This document shows, one piece after another, positions 37,130-49,000 of a stretch of DNA of 64,000 nt (position 1 is its first letter; each line of letters begins with the position of its first letter). The stretch covers positions 19,065,374 through 19,129,373 of the forward strand of contig CM046835.1 of NCBI GenBank assembly GCA_025618425.1, given 5' to 3'. The stretch is from Heliocidaris tuberculata. Lineage: Eukaryota; Echinodermata; Echinoidea; Camarodonta; Echinometridae. Below the pieces are notes generated by a model. That model was not told the DNA's origin and did no database searches. It worked only from the letters and a program-made list of their open reading frames with translations. The position numbers and the translations under genes are program-made.

Positions 37130-37440
37130 AGCAACACTTCCTGTCTGGATGAAACACAGTGTTAAATGTTACACATGGTGTGACCACAGAGTGGATATGG
37201 AACATTTAATCATGTTCATGATGAAATTATAAAATATTTGATGTACTCTACTCTCACTCTGTGACACATTGCAGCCACAGAAAGAATGACTGTCTACTAA
37301 CCATAGTGACCACAGTAGATGTGGAACACTTTCATCATGTTCCTTCTGATGACTGTGAAAATGCAGTGTTTCCCCTGATTTCACACTGTGACACATTGCC
37401 ACCACAAAGAGATTGACTGCATACTAACCACTGTTACCAC
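37130..37440. repeat. ~127-bp direct tandem duplication
   Basis: GTGACACATTGC occurs at 37261 and 37388 and GACCAC at 37181 and 37309. Units share GATGTGGAAC or GATATGGAAC, CATCATGTTC and GACTGTCTACTAACCA or GACTGCATACTAACCA. A third decayed unit starts near 37433. Confidence 0.75.
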
Positions 37441-37798
37441 ATATTAAACATTAAAACACTTTCAAAGTGTTGACAATGAATTTGAACGAATTGTTTTTGC
37501 ACTTGTTATTTTTGTACATAAAAGGGAAATGAGAGAAAGAAAAAGAAAAATAAACTCAAACTTTATCAGAATCAGGAGGTACAAAATAGATGAATAAATA
37601 CATATAGATTAAGAAATATACATACCAGTAGATGAAAAAATATAAATAGATTAATAAATACACTAACAAACAGAGTATTCTACTGTATAATATGACAAGA
37701 AACTTTGTGAATTGTTGATGGTTGTTTTCGTGGCAAGGAATTTTTTGCTAACAAAATTCTTGAAACTTTCTTGAATGCAAAAGTTTTTTGTTTTACGG

Positions 37799-38643
37799 TA
37801 CCGTACTGTCACCAGTCGTGGCGAAGTTTGGCAGTTTTAGGTTAATAATTTTAAGAAAATACCATATTTGTTGAGGAATTATGCACCATTCGATGCCAAT
37901 AATGCTTATGAATAAAATGAACTCGAAATATTGCGTCTCCTACGGCGCGAACGCTACTGCAGCGCTTCTACAGGGCTTTTGCTGCTCCAATGTGACCGCA
38001 CATTGTACCAGTGGTAATACACCCACTGCCAATGGTATTGAGAAGGAAGGATTCATCTAAGATAAATCACTATATTGTAAAAATATTAAGTTAGTACACG
38101 GGGCGCTACGAATTACGCAGTTAGCTATATGGCTATTGCATTGCCTTTGCGGGATTGCGCATGCCCACTGTGTATTGCGCTTGTTGGGCTGCCTACGTCA
38201 TGATTTGTGTGTTGTAGGAATGGAGCTTCACGACTGGAACATATCATGATTGGCAAGACAACCAACTTTGAACTTATTTCCAAGTATTTTTCAAGCAATA
38301 ATTTTGTTTGACTATGGAACTTAAGCACTGTTACATCAATAAACAGAAAATATGATATAGATTATTCATTTTGTTTCAGTCTGCTAAAGAAGAAGTTCTT
38401 GCTTTACCAAGAAATTAGCAGAACATAAAAAAGCCGCGTGGATCATTCTCTTTGGAAACGAACTTTGTGCGATCGGCAGCGAGCGAAATTCTGGATATTT
38501 GTTCCTTATTTATTTTGGTACAATATCTGCCAGCCAATCGCATCCATTCATTACGCACTGAACAGAGTGGGGCAGTTGACTTAGGTCATTGCAGCAATGA
38601 AGCTATATTACATGGGTGCGCCACGACTGGTGACAGTACGGTA
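37799..38643. mobile_element. 845-bp element with perfect 25-bp TIRs and TA ends
   Basis: The first 25 bases (TACCGTACTGTCACCAGTCG then TGGCG) and the last 25 bases (CGCCACGACTGGTGACAGTA then CGGTA) are exact inverse complements, and TA at each edge suggests a TA target site. The interior is CpG-richer than its surroundings (around 37935-38020, 38100-38200 and 38440-38540). It has two short open frames (67 codons minus, 65 codons plus) and no recognisable transposase. Perfect TIRs imply a recent non-autonomous insertion. Confidence 0.8.
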
Positions 38644-38812
38644 GTGTGAATCATAAAGGAGATGCATATGACGCACATAGAAACAGTTTTATTGTGCTTT
38701 GCTACAGGATGCAGAGCTGATGCTGTTCAATTTTCCATTAACTTACTCTTATATGCAAATGCCACTACTAGGTGATGTTGTGAAATGTATCACATATGAC
38801 ATTAATCTTTTA

Positions 38813-39745
38813 TCAATTCAATTTTTTTTTTTTCAATTCATTTATTTCATTCTCCATAAAAATACACAAATAATTATGATACATGATACATGAGATAAAA
38901 ATTGTGACATAAAACAAACTTAAGGTACATGATTAATATGATAACATGATGTACATTAAAAAAAAAAAAATTAAATGAGAGACATTTTATGGGAATGGGG
39001 GGTCAACAAAAAGAGCATTTAGCCTTATAAAACGTTGACCCCTTTGATAAATCATAAAGCAAGTAAATCGGATACACAAAAAGTCAAACAGAAAGAAAGA
39101 AGCAAACACAGAGAGAAAGCAAATCAAATCAATCAATCTCATACATACTCACAAGATGGGATTTAAAATATTTTTTAAAACTCTTCAAAAAAGGAATATT
39201 TCTTAAAGTGTTTGGGATATTGTTCCATACTACTGGACCTTTAAAAAAAAAATTGAATTTTTTTGAAACATTTGTTCTAATTTTGGGCAAATGAAAATTT
39301 GAGGCATTACGAGTCTTGTAATCATGGATACTACAATTTAAGGAAAATTTTGAAATTATGTAAGGCGGTAATAGACCTTTTGAACACATGAACATAAGAA
39401 TGGCAATATTAAAAATATTTATATCATATACATTTAACATATTTAACTGGTTGAAAATTGGTAATGAGTGGGCATTATATGGCACATTGGAAATTATACA
39501 GACTGCTTTTTTCTGGAGTATGAATAATTTAGCCATGAATTAATCATTCCCATTAGCCCAAGCAATGTTACAATAATTAATGTGTGACAAAATCATTGAA
39601 TGATATAACATAATTAAAATATATCTGGGGAAATGTTTTAAGCGAAAAAGAACACCCACACATCGATTAACTTCATCCAAAAATGAAAAAGAAAATTATT
39701 GATGTGACCATTAACTAATGGTATTGATTCCAGAAAGAACCATTA
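38813..39745 (-). mobile_element. 5'-truncated LINE reverse-transcriptase 3' end (CR1/Crack-like), minus strand
   Basis: On the minus strand: FLDEVNRCVGVLFRLKHFPR, then MLYHSMILSHINYCNIAWAN, a TAA stop, then LFILQKKAVCIISNVPYNAH and, at the end, GPVVWNNIPNTLRNIPFLKS. This is the LINE thumb-to-C-terminus order, with the SHINYCNIAW and LQKKAVCII blocks typical of CR1-group proteins. One in-frame stop near 39537 and another near 39690 break it. The C-terminal frame runs to a stop at 39129. A 3' UTR of about 300 bp ends in AAATTGAATTG-type repeats near 38813, like the tail at 9334. Confidence 0.85.
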
Positions 39746-39835
39746 GTTAATTGTCATATCAAGATATTTTTCATTTCATTGAAACAAATGAATTAAAAAA
39801 AAATCATGTTGTAAGGGACACATTTTACAGAATCG

Positions 39836-40500
39836 CCTTCTCTGTTTACTTCCATGTTTTGCTAGTTCCATGCACTGGTTCTCTTCAAGCCACTAATATA
39901 TCCTTCTTACCTCCTAAATTATTATGGCAAAGGTACATACACAGACAATCATAGACTGATCTCGCACATTTTGGAAAGGTTAATGAGTTTTGGGTTATTG
40001 CAGACAGTCCAAGAAATTCTCTTGATTCTGTCACTTATTTGGGTCCCATGTTCATGCTAACAACATTTCTGAGCTATAGCGATGATCTGACATGAAACAT
40101 CAGTGTACTCTTTTTTTCTTTTTCTGTAATTAAAACATTACTTTATTGATTATGCCAAAGATTTGAATTGATATTCCTCCAAAGATGACTGTAGAATATG
40201 TCCTTTGTATTTTCAAGTGTAAATCATTGGGGTCCTTATGTAGCTGGATATGGTAATTAGCAAAATGTAAACTCATAATTTGGATTAAAAAGTGATTGTG
40301 GGAGCATATATCTCTTTTCTCTGTCTAGTATGCTTTTGCTGAGGGAAGAGATATTATGCCTTTGTATCTTTCCCTCTCTCTCTTAGAGTACTTTGGAGAG
40401 AAAAGAGATCTCAAGTCTGTGAATTGAAAAGGACATTCTCTTTTCAACAACCCTAAAAAAACAACGTACATATCTCTCATTCACTCTATGTGTACTCTAT
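39836..40500. repeat. Local duplication, copy 1
   Basis: Matches 40552-41900 in order: TTTGCTAGTTCCATGCACTG, CAAGCCACTAATAT, TTGGGTTATTGCAGACA, CATTTCTGAGCTATAGC, GGGGTCCTTATGTAGCTGGA, CTTTTCTCTGTCTAG and AGAGAAAAGAGATCTCAAGT. Diverged old tandem duplication; noncoding. Confidence 0.75.
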
Positions 40501-40551
40501 ACAGTCAAGTAATTCTGTCTCATATTGCTCTAATAAGCAAATGCTCCTTCG

Positions 40552-41900
40552 TTATTCACCTGCATGCTTTGCTAGCTCCAAGGGCTGGTTTTCATCAAGC
40601 CACTAATATCCTTATTTCCTCCTAAATTGCCATGACATACTCAGACAGGCATGGATTAATTTCACAAACTCAAGATATTTTGATGAGCTTTGGGTTATTG
40701 TGGACAAGTTGAAGAAATTGTCCCAATTCTGCTGTATTCTGGGGTTCCATGTTTATGCTAACCATACATTTCTGAGCTATAGCAATTTATGACCTACATG
40801 TAACTTGGAGTTGCATTGTCAGTATTTTTTTCTTTTCTAAGAATCACAAAGATTATTCAGTTGATTATGCAAAAGAAGATCTATCCATCTAGGGAAGACT
40901 TTGAAGTAATTTCCCATGAGTAATCTTCTTGAACTCAAGGTATTACAGAAGAAACTTGATTATAAAACATGCCCTATACGACTCATATGAGTCATATCAT
41001 CTTATTCTGCATTGTGTCTTAGTTTGATGTCTGAGGAATACTAACTTGGATATAAATGTGGATGATGGTGATGCTAGTCCGTGTGGAAAGTTATATATTT
41101 CCATCAACTTTGCAATTTTATGCAGGGCTCTCTATTTAGAGAATCAGTGTATCACTATAATTTTGTGATTTGAACCAAAAGAATGCTCCAGAACAGATGT
41201 TTTTGTTTTTTGACATTGTAACTTGTAGTGTTTAAAACTATGAATTTTCGTGTGATTCATGTTTAACGAATATGAAACCTAAAACGCATCCTTGAGACCA
41301 GCTTCAAATATTTACCTCAATGCAGCTCATAGTGTAAGTACTGTAGCAATTTATTTGTGTAACTGATAGCACTCATTAGGTCATTGCAAGAGAGCATTTT
41401 CTAGAGGATAATGTAAGTACAAACACTACTATCACCAGCTGCTTGACAGACATAAGATAGTTGTGAAGGAATGCAAGATTAAAAGGGGACACGGGCCAGC
41501 TAGTTGTGCCCCCCCCCCCCCAATCCGGAAGTGTTTTAGCATAGCGCAAAGAACCGCTGTATATTGCATATGCTGGAAGTAATATTTTGATTTTTTTGCC
41601 TTCAAAGACAACTGTAAAACTTTTCTTTAGATTGTTAAGTAAGTATAAATCATAGGGGTCCTTATGTAGCTGGATATGGTCATAAGAGTGTACACCCATA
41701 ATATTTTAAATAAAGTGAATGAAGGATCATGTCACTTTTCTCTGTCTCTTAGTGTGCTTTTGCTGAGAGAAGAGATCTCATGTCTTTGTATCTTTTCCTC
41801 TCTCTCTCTTAGAGTGCTTTGGAGAGAAAAGAGATCTCAAGTCTATGAATTGAAGAGGACAGTCTCTATTCAACAACCCTCAAGAACACTCTGTTCTCTA
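40552..41900. repeat. Local duplication, copy 2 (with ~700-bp insertion)
   Basis: The first part (40552-40880) aligns to 39836-40160 and the last part (41590-41900) aligns to 40175-40480. The interval about 40880-41585 has no counterpart in copy 1; it includes a 14-base C-run at about 41508-41521 and may be a later insertion. Confidence 0.65.
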
Positions 41901-42069
41901 AGCATACGTATCTCAGCCTTCTAGGAGAAACTCTCTGTACGCTTCTGTAATTTTTTAAGAAGTATCTATTGGATGCTATCTATACAAATTATGTAATCCG
42001 AAGTATAAGATTTTGCAAAGAGAGTAAGTGGATTTGTGAATTGAGGTTAAACCTAGTACCATCAATTTG

Positions 42070-42104
<35 letters not shown>
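42070..42104. repeat. (GA)n microsatellite
   Basis: About 17 GA units with one AAA interruption, just left of the piggyBac-like MITE at 42126. Confidence 0.9.
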
Positions 42105-42125
42105 CTAGAAGCACATGAAAACTTG

Positions 42126-42541
42126 TTAACCCTTTCAAGACAAATGACCACATTTTGTGGTTTGGCTCAATAACTTTTGATCCAGAGCTCTAAAAAATAT
42201 ACCAGATGCACGAATAGAAAGAGCAAAATTTTCTGCACACACTATGTCCATTTTTATTGCATGACAATATTGCGTTTGATGCCAGGAATTTTTAAAACAA
42301 GAATAAGCTTTGAGATCCTTAAATTGGCAACACATTGAGAGGTTTAAAATCATTGTTTTTCATAAAAATTGGCAATTTCTTTCAACCATTAAACAAATTT
42401 CTAACCATGTATATTGTTTTCAAAGACATTACACCATATTAGAACCATGTAGCACTAAAAGAAAAATATTACTGTTGCCAATTTGAAGAACAAAATGTGA
42501 TTAATTTAGCCCTTAAATAATCCTTGTCCTGAAAGGGTTAA
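42126..42541 (+). mobile_element. piggyBac-like MITE, copy 5
   Basis: A 416-bp copy with TTAA at both ends, TIRs CCCTTTCAAGACA and TGTCCTGAAAGGG, closely matching copy 2 and copy 4. Noncoding. Confidence 0.87.
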
Positions 42542-43005
42542 TATCTAATCACATCTTCTTTTTACTATTCATCTGAAAAGGTAATGCAAAACTAGACCAA
42601 CTCCAAAGTAGGGACAATACACTGTACATTGTAAGTCAAGCAGATGGAATTCAGTATTCTTTTCTTCAAGCGTGAGGGAAAGCAGGTATTTGGAATGTGT
42701 TGATACAAATTATGCTTGAGCTATCGATTTGTGTATTCTCAATTATACCCCATGCTTCGTTAGAAACAGAGGTCAAACATGCAATTACAGGGCCTAAAGT
42801 GGAGTGAGTTGTGACTTTTGAGAGTCAAACAATTATAATAATTCACGATAGTGTTGCTCCCATATTGCAAAGCTACGCACCAAAGAAGTGATTTGTGTTT
42901 AATTATTCCACTTTAACATTCATTAGCTGGTTTACATCGATGTATCGATATTCTGAATTCCATTCTGAATCAATAAGTAGATGTTTACATTCAAGCATTG
43001 TTTTT

Positions 43006-43742
43006 CCGGCACCACCTCCTGTGGTCGGAGGCAGTATGTTTTGGGGTTGTCCGTCCGTCCGTCGCACTTTCTCGTTCTAGCGATAACTCAAGAACCACAT
43101 GAAGTATGAACTTCAAACTAAATGCTAGTATGTATCACCATAGGAAGACGATCTGATTAGATTTTGGGGTACGTAGGTCAAAGGTCAAGGTCACAGAGGC
43201 CAATTTCTGAAATTTCAGGTTTTAGCCTCATTCTCGCGATAACTCAAGATCCATTTGAGGTATGAACTTTATACTTGGTGCTAGTATGTATCACCATAGG
43301 AAGATGATCTAATTAGATTTTGGGGTATGTAGGTCAAAGGTCAAAGGTCACATGTCAATTTCTGAAATTGCAGGCTTTAGCCTTAATGTGATATCTCAAG
43401 AACCATTTGATCCATTAACTTCAAACTTGGAACTAGTATGCATCACCATAATGAGACGAACTGATTTGATTTTTGTTCAAGTAGGTCAAAGGTGACAGGT
43501 CATAGAGGTCATCATACAGGTGTATGTGAAATTAATGTTTTTTTTACCTTTGTTATCACCATAACTCAACTATTTTGTATTCATGACTAGGAGGAGATAA
43601 AATGATCAGACTTTTGGGTTATAAGGTGTAAGGTCAAATGTCGAAAGGTCAATTAACATGTAATTAGAGGCTTTTTATTCTGGTTATCACAATATTTCAA
43701 GAACAGTTTGAGCCATCAACTGAATTTAGGCGGAGGCATATA
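43006..43742 (+). mobile_element. Second pearl-like element, ~154-bp core repeats with AGGTCA motifs
   Basis: A hairpin-like head (CACCTCCTGTGGTCGGAGGC) is followed by a short TCCGTCCGTCCGTC tract. Core repeats carry CTAGTATGTATCACC at 43125 and 43281, CTAGTATGCATCACC at 43433 and a decayed unit near 43587, spacing 152-156 bp. The right end has GGCGGAGGCATA. The architecture is that of the element at 28321 but the sequence differs, so it is a different family of the same type. Each better-preserved unit contains AGGTCA direct repeats. An (AT)n tract follows at 43764. Confidence 0.65.
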
Positions 43743-43761
43743 GGAGACGCAGTTGCATTCA

Positions 43762-43763
<2 letters not shown>

Positions 43764-43798
<35 letters not shown>
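43764..43798. repeat. (TA)n microsatellite
   Basis: About 17 TA units, directly right of the second pearl-like element. Confidence 0.94.
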
Positions 43799-43801
<3 letters not shown>

Positions 43802-44814
43802 TAATTATGATGATAATGTTGTCTTACTTTGATACCTATATTGCTGCATCCTCTGTGCATAGAAAAGAGGGAAATGGTTAGTTTAGGATACTTTGCTGAT
43901 ATTGGAATAGATAGGGTTTAATGCATTTCTTGAAGGTATGGATGGATGGAGTCAATTTCACATGTGAGGGAAAATGTTTTTCCTTGCTTTAAAAGTTGAC
44001 ATTTCCCCCCTGATTTCTATTTTCACACACCTGCTGCTAAGATGCTTCTAATTTACATATATTTTCTGCTTGGAGCCAGAATGGCATGTACACCTATCGT
44101 TGAACTTGGAATTAACACCATTCTGGCCCTCTACTGATGATGTACAATCTTTGCCTGAAAGATAATGTTTAACAATTTTCAGTGGCCTTTTATCACCCTG
44201 ATTTTGCATAAAGGTAAAAGCATCACACTTTTTTGTTTTCATTTGTAGCATTTTGATAAGATAAGTGCCTGTTTAACTGGGCAGGAATATAGAGTACTTT
44301 TCAAGGAGTTTTGCCATAGGATATGTCTTGTCATCCATGACCATGAAGCAGCTGATATTCATGATGGATTGGCAAACATGTATTACATCCTGGAGCAGTC
44401 TAGATTTAAAAAAAAATATATACCCCAGGGGGCATATGGCAAAAACACAATTAGTTCTCTCTTTACCATAGCCCCAAAGTTCTATAACATATTCTATAAA
44501 CAAAACAGGCAATGACTTTATCCAAAACCTTATCTTTTGACAATTGATACCTGACATTCGTGGTTATGAATTTTGCATGATGCGTCCTCCCATATGGCTG
44601 CTTTTCAAAATCCAAATTCACCACATACAGGTTTCATCAACTTCTCTTTTCAAATTGTAATTCCCCTTAAAAAAATAACTGCATTTATATCCACTTTATA
44701 CTAGACGTTTGTTTCTGAAGGGTGTACAATGTTATTATTCCCCTTGGTCATTGCAATTCCACACACACTGCATCATCAACACATACGTGTACATGTACAT
44801 GTCTGTTGGGGCAT

Positions 44815-44840
44815 AGGGGGAGGGGGATGGGGGGGGGGGG
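44815..44840. repeat. G-tract
   Basis: GGGGGAGGGGGATGGGGGGG and further G bases: four or more G-runs in 26 bases, a clear G-quadruplex candidate on the + strand. Confidence 0.7.
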
Positions 44841-45344
44841 AATAATGAATATTGCTACCTCATCTGTTGAGAGCTAGAAAGATGTAAATCTATCTTAAAG
44901 CATGAGTACCTATATATGACCTTCTGAATCATGTCAGATGACATGAGCACTCTTCACATGTATGCATTACAGAAAAGACACCAATTTTCCCCAGGTGCTC
45001 TTGCTGAATGTTCCAGCACCTTTCATGTCCTTGATGTTATAGATTTTCTTACAAACATCCCTGAGCGTGAAGGTTGATATGAATATAGTTACCCTGTGGT
45101 TATTCTCTGCATCCTTGAGATTGACCGTTTTTAGAAATGCCTTTACCTCAACAAAATACATTTGTATGCTTTCTCATAATCGAAGGAGTAGGTCGATGAA
45201 TAATGCATTTAGATAGGGTTGGAAAATGTCCTGAATAGGGTACATTTTTGGATAACGATTGTGTGCTGTGATTAGAGTTTTGTCAGTCATGAGCGATGGA
45301 AATGCACCATACTTTTAACAAATACTGTCTTTAAAAAAGGAGTG

Positions 45345-45520
45345 AATCTGCACTCTATTTTCACTGCCCTGGGAGTCACCTCAGGAATCATTTGTTAAGT
45401 GAATATTAGTTTGTCTTAGCATACTTTCTAAAAAGAAAATAATGAATATTTACTCTATTTTCGTTGTATTTTCACTTCCCTTGGAGTCACATCGATGATC
45501 ACTCAATTTTTCTTTTAGAG
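45345..45520. repeat. Short diverged tandem duplication
   Basis: CTCTATTTTCACTGCCCTGG, then GAGTCACCTCAGGAATCA, recurs about 100 bp later as CTCTATTTTCGTTG, then CACTTCCCTTGGAGTCACAT and CGATGATCA. Confidence 0.5.
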
Positions 45521-45985
45521 AGTAAGATACTGACCTTAAGCTGATAGCCCTCCATGAGCTTGGATCAGACAAAATACTTTTAGGTCAATGTATGTTCACA
45601 ATTCCACATTACAGTTCCATATGACTTGCCCTTGATCTAATGAAGATGTGAAAGTAGAAGAGAATTATCAGTGTCTTTAAACCTTCCTCAAAATTGAAAG
45701 GCCTTAGAATGGTGGTTGATCCAGTGTCCGAACACTTTTCAGAAAATCAACGATAGAAAATTAAATATCAAACGAATATCTGTCAAACTTACATAATGAA
45801 TGCTCAAAGTCCTACAGAAAAAGAAGTTGATGGAATTTTAAAAAGACAACCTAGATTTAATACGATATTCCCTTCCGAGTGAACCCCTTCCCAACGACGC
45901 GGCGTTTTGGTCCCTTGAAAAAGGTACTGTATTTCCGAACGTGTGAAACCTATGGGAAAAGACACAACCTTTGTTTCAATAGTGT

Positions 45986-46020
45986 GGTTTTCATACGCGT
46001 AATCCACGCGTATGAAAACC
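45986..46020. other. Perfect 15-bp stem, 5-base loop hairpin
   Basis: GGTTTTCATACGCGT, loop AATCC, ACGCGTATGAAAACC. It sits in a CpG-richer patch (45880-46060) that also has ACGTTCG-type motifs on both sides (CCGAACGTGTG and TACACGTTCG). This may be the centre of a larger decayed inverted-repeat element. Confidence 0.8.
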
Positions 46021-46059
46021 CATTTTAGGCGCTTAACTGTACACGTTCGATAATACAAT

Positions 46060-49000
46060 CTGTTCGGAATTACAATCCTTGACTAAACAAACACATTCAT
46101 CACTTCTTATTTTGAGTATTGGACAAAACTCTGTATCTCTGTGTCATTATCTTTATGTTTAATGCAAAAGGTTTCTACATTTCCCAGTTTTTGACAATCC
46201 TTGTCTACTTTTTCAGTTTTTACCCACTTAATATTAAGACATTCACTTCTGTATTGTCAATACTTTTGATTGCTTACCAAGTTTGGTTTGTTTACGTCAT
46301 ATATTTTCAAATTAGAAACTGTACTTAAGATCAGGATAATAGGAAAAATAAAAGTAAGTGGGTATTTTTAAGGCGATATGCCCTGTTGCGTTGTGTATAG
46401 CAAGGTGTAATGGTGGGATGAACTGTTGTGTTGTATACATTACACTCTGCAAATGGTATCACTGTGGAAATGTACCTTTGAGAGAGAAAATGAGTGATTG
46501 TGAGAATCTGTGGGGCCTCACCTAATTCACACGACAAGGGTTAGCTTCCGTCTCCAGATGACGATGGGGAAATGCATCGTCATGGTGAGGGACGTGACTA
46601 AAATCAGACTGGGAATAGGAAAAGTGATTTAATTTGGAGCAAAAATGGTCACCTTGTCTGCATGAAGATATTTCCTTTCCCAGCAAATGAACATGTAGTC
46701 ATGCACTATTCTTTTTGCCCTTTTTTGCATGAAGCTGTGGAAAGTTTTTTTTCTCTGTCTCCTTCCATCATCTACATTTAAATATCAGCTGCTTAGAACT
46801 GGAATATGGCATTAACTCACATTTTTTAAATGTAATTACTGAGTTCTAGTAATAAAAGAATTCTACTGACTCGAACCCAACTTATACTAATTCACCAGTA
46901 CATGTACTACAAATAACTGATTTCTGCCAAACAGATCTGGTAGAAAATGTTTATTAGCTGAGTTAAAAAGAGTCAAAAATAGAGCAAGATCTCTGAACTA
47001 TGTTGTGCTATAGCAATAGAACCCATGGTTTCTGTGAATGTGATTCCAGCAGGTTTTCATTATTTCACTAACATTTTGCTGATTTAAATCACAGATCAAC
47101 TACATGATACTGATAAACAGTTGAGAAGTACTGGCATCATTTGATAAATTTCCATCCTCGTTCTCCTTCATAACTTGTGGTCTCTTTTTTCCTCTATTTC
47201 TGTCTGTGCGTCTGTTTGCCTCTCTCATGGTGTCAGTCTGTCAGGTATCCCCCCCCCCCCTGTTTCTGCATCATTTCTCTCTCACTCCTCTAAGATATGT
47301 CTGTAGAGTTCTTGCTCTTTTCAGAATTTCTCTCTCATGTCACATGCTTTCTCATCTTTTTGCCATAAAAATGTTGTTCATCAAACCCTTTTACTTTATC
47401 TTGTAAAATTTGACCTTTTGTTGCATGCTTTCAGCCCTCTCTATTTGCTTTCATGCTCTCTTATTTCCTGAACCTTACATGTTCTTACCATAGAATTCTT
47501 ATACAATACACCTCTCTGAATGTGTTAATTTATTATCATTTATCCACTCACAGATGACGAACAGCATCTAAATGTCAAGCTCCAATACAGTGATTTTCTG
47601 AAAGCCTTTAATTTGATTATTTGTGAATTCAATGCTGCCTTTGTCAGAAAAAAAATTTGACTAGTCCTGTGGGAAAGGAACTTTACACCAGCATTAAAAT
47701 ATCTTGAGGTTTTTCCTTGCCAATTAATCTGCTGTGTTACCAAACAATACAAGTGTCAAAGGAGATTGAACAGAACGTGTTCAGTTGTAAATGAGAAGTC
47801 TTTCCCACAGTAGAATTGCAACTTTGTTATCATAGCTTGTCAGTAAAAACGAAAGCACAGCTTTAGCCCCCATTATATCAGAAGTAATTTTGATAGCTTA
47901 ATTTTCTATATAATATGTATCGCGCTAATATTTTTTCCTTTAATGTGATAAGCATCTCGCATATTCAAATGAAGTCATGGATGATGAAGCAGTCCCTGCA
48001 TAGCTAGAACATGTTCGATTTCACCCCTGCCTATTTGCTGAAGTTATATGGTTGAATGGTCTTCACAATGTTTAACGTGCTGCTTTGTTTGTACTCTCTT
48101 TGGTTAATGTCCAATGAGAATAGTTGAAGGTAATTTTGCCAAAAGCCTTAGATTCACAGTTTTCCACCATCATGGACAGATGTGACAATCCTTGGTTGTG
48201 TAGAGGGGGAGGCTACCTCCCCTGTGTTCTTTTTTTTTTAAATTGGTAAACAGTCATTTAAAATACAATTCTTAGTTCTCAGATACCAATGACATTTTAT
48301 TCATTTTTATTTTGGTGATCATGGTGTTCACCATCTAATAGTATCAACATCTAGCAATGTTTACAGTGCATCAAGATAATTGCATTGTTTGGTAAAGTTC
48401 TCTTATTTACTGTAGGGCATGAGTGGATGCATTTACATACATGTATCTTCAGTCACAATGTTCCTATAGCAAATAAATTCTAAACAAACATCTCCAACAG
48501 GTCATTGGATTTTCTGCTGGATGTTGAAAGAGAAATATCCAAAAAGATATAGTGCTATCCTTATGTTTTCCTGAACCTGCACCTTTTCCATATGTGCAGA
48601 AATGTTTTCGTTATCTATGTGTGCTATTACTTTATACCCATTTGTATAATCAATATTGATTTTTTTGGAGAGAGATTCTTTAGTGTTACGTGAACGTGCC
48701 ACTAACATGACTGAAATCTAGCCAAAAGGCAGTGGAAGTCTCGCAAGATTAAAGGGTTTTAGGTGACATACGTTAAAAGGAAGAATAATGCAAGTGGCCC
48801 GTGGAGTATACTGTTTAGCTTAGATTGTATTGCAAACTGGCATATTTTATGCTACTTTTTTGCTTGCAACGCACTTCATTTGCCCACAGTTGTTTGCTCA
48901 ATAGAGAGATGCTACCGATAGAAGATATAAGATGAAAGAGGTTTGAAAGAGAGAGGGGGATAGAGAGAGAAAGAGAGATAGAGGGGAGGAGGAGAGAGAG

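Noticed and set aside
47560..47600. Exon after CACTCACAG at 47552
   Set aside because: The frame starting ATGACGAACAGCATC meets a stop within six codons; other frames are also short.
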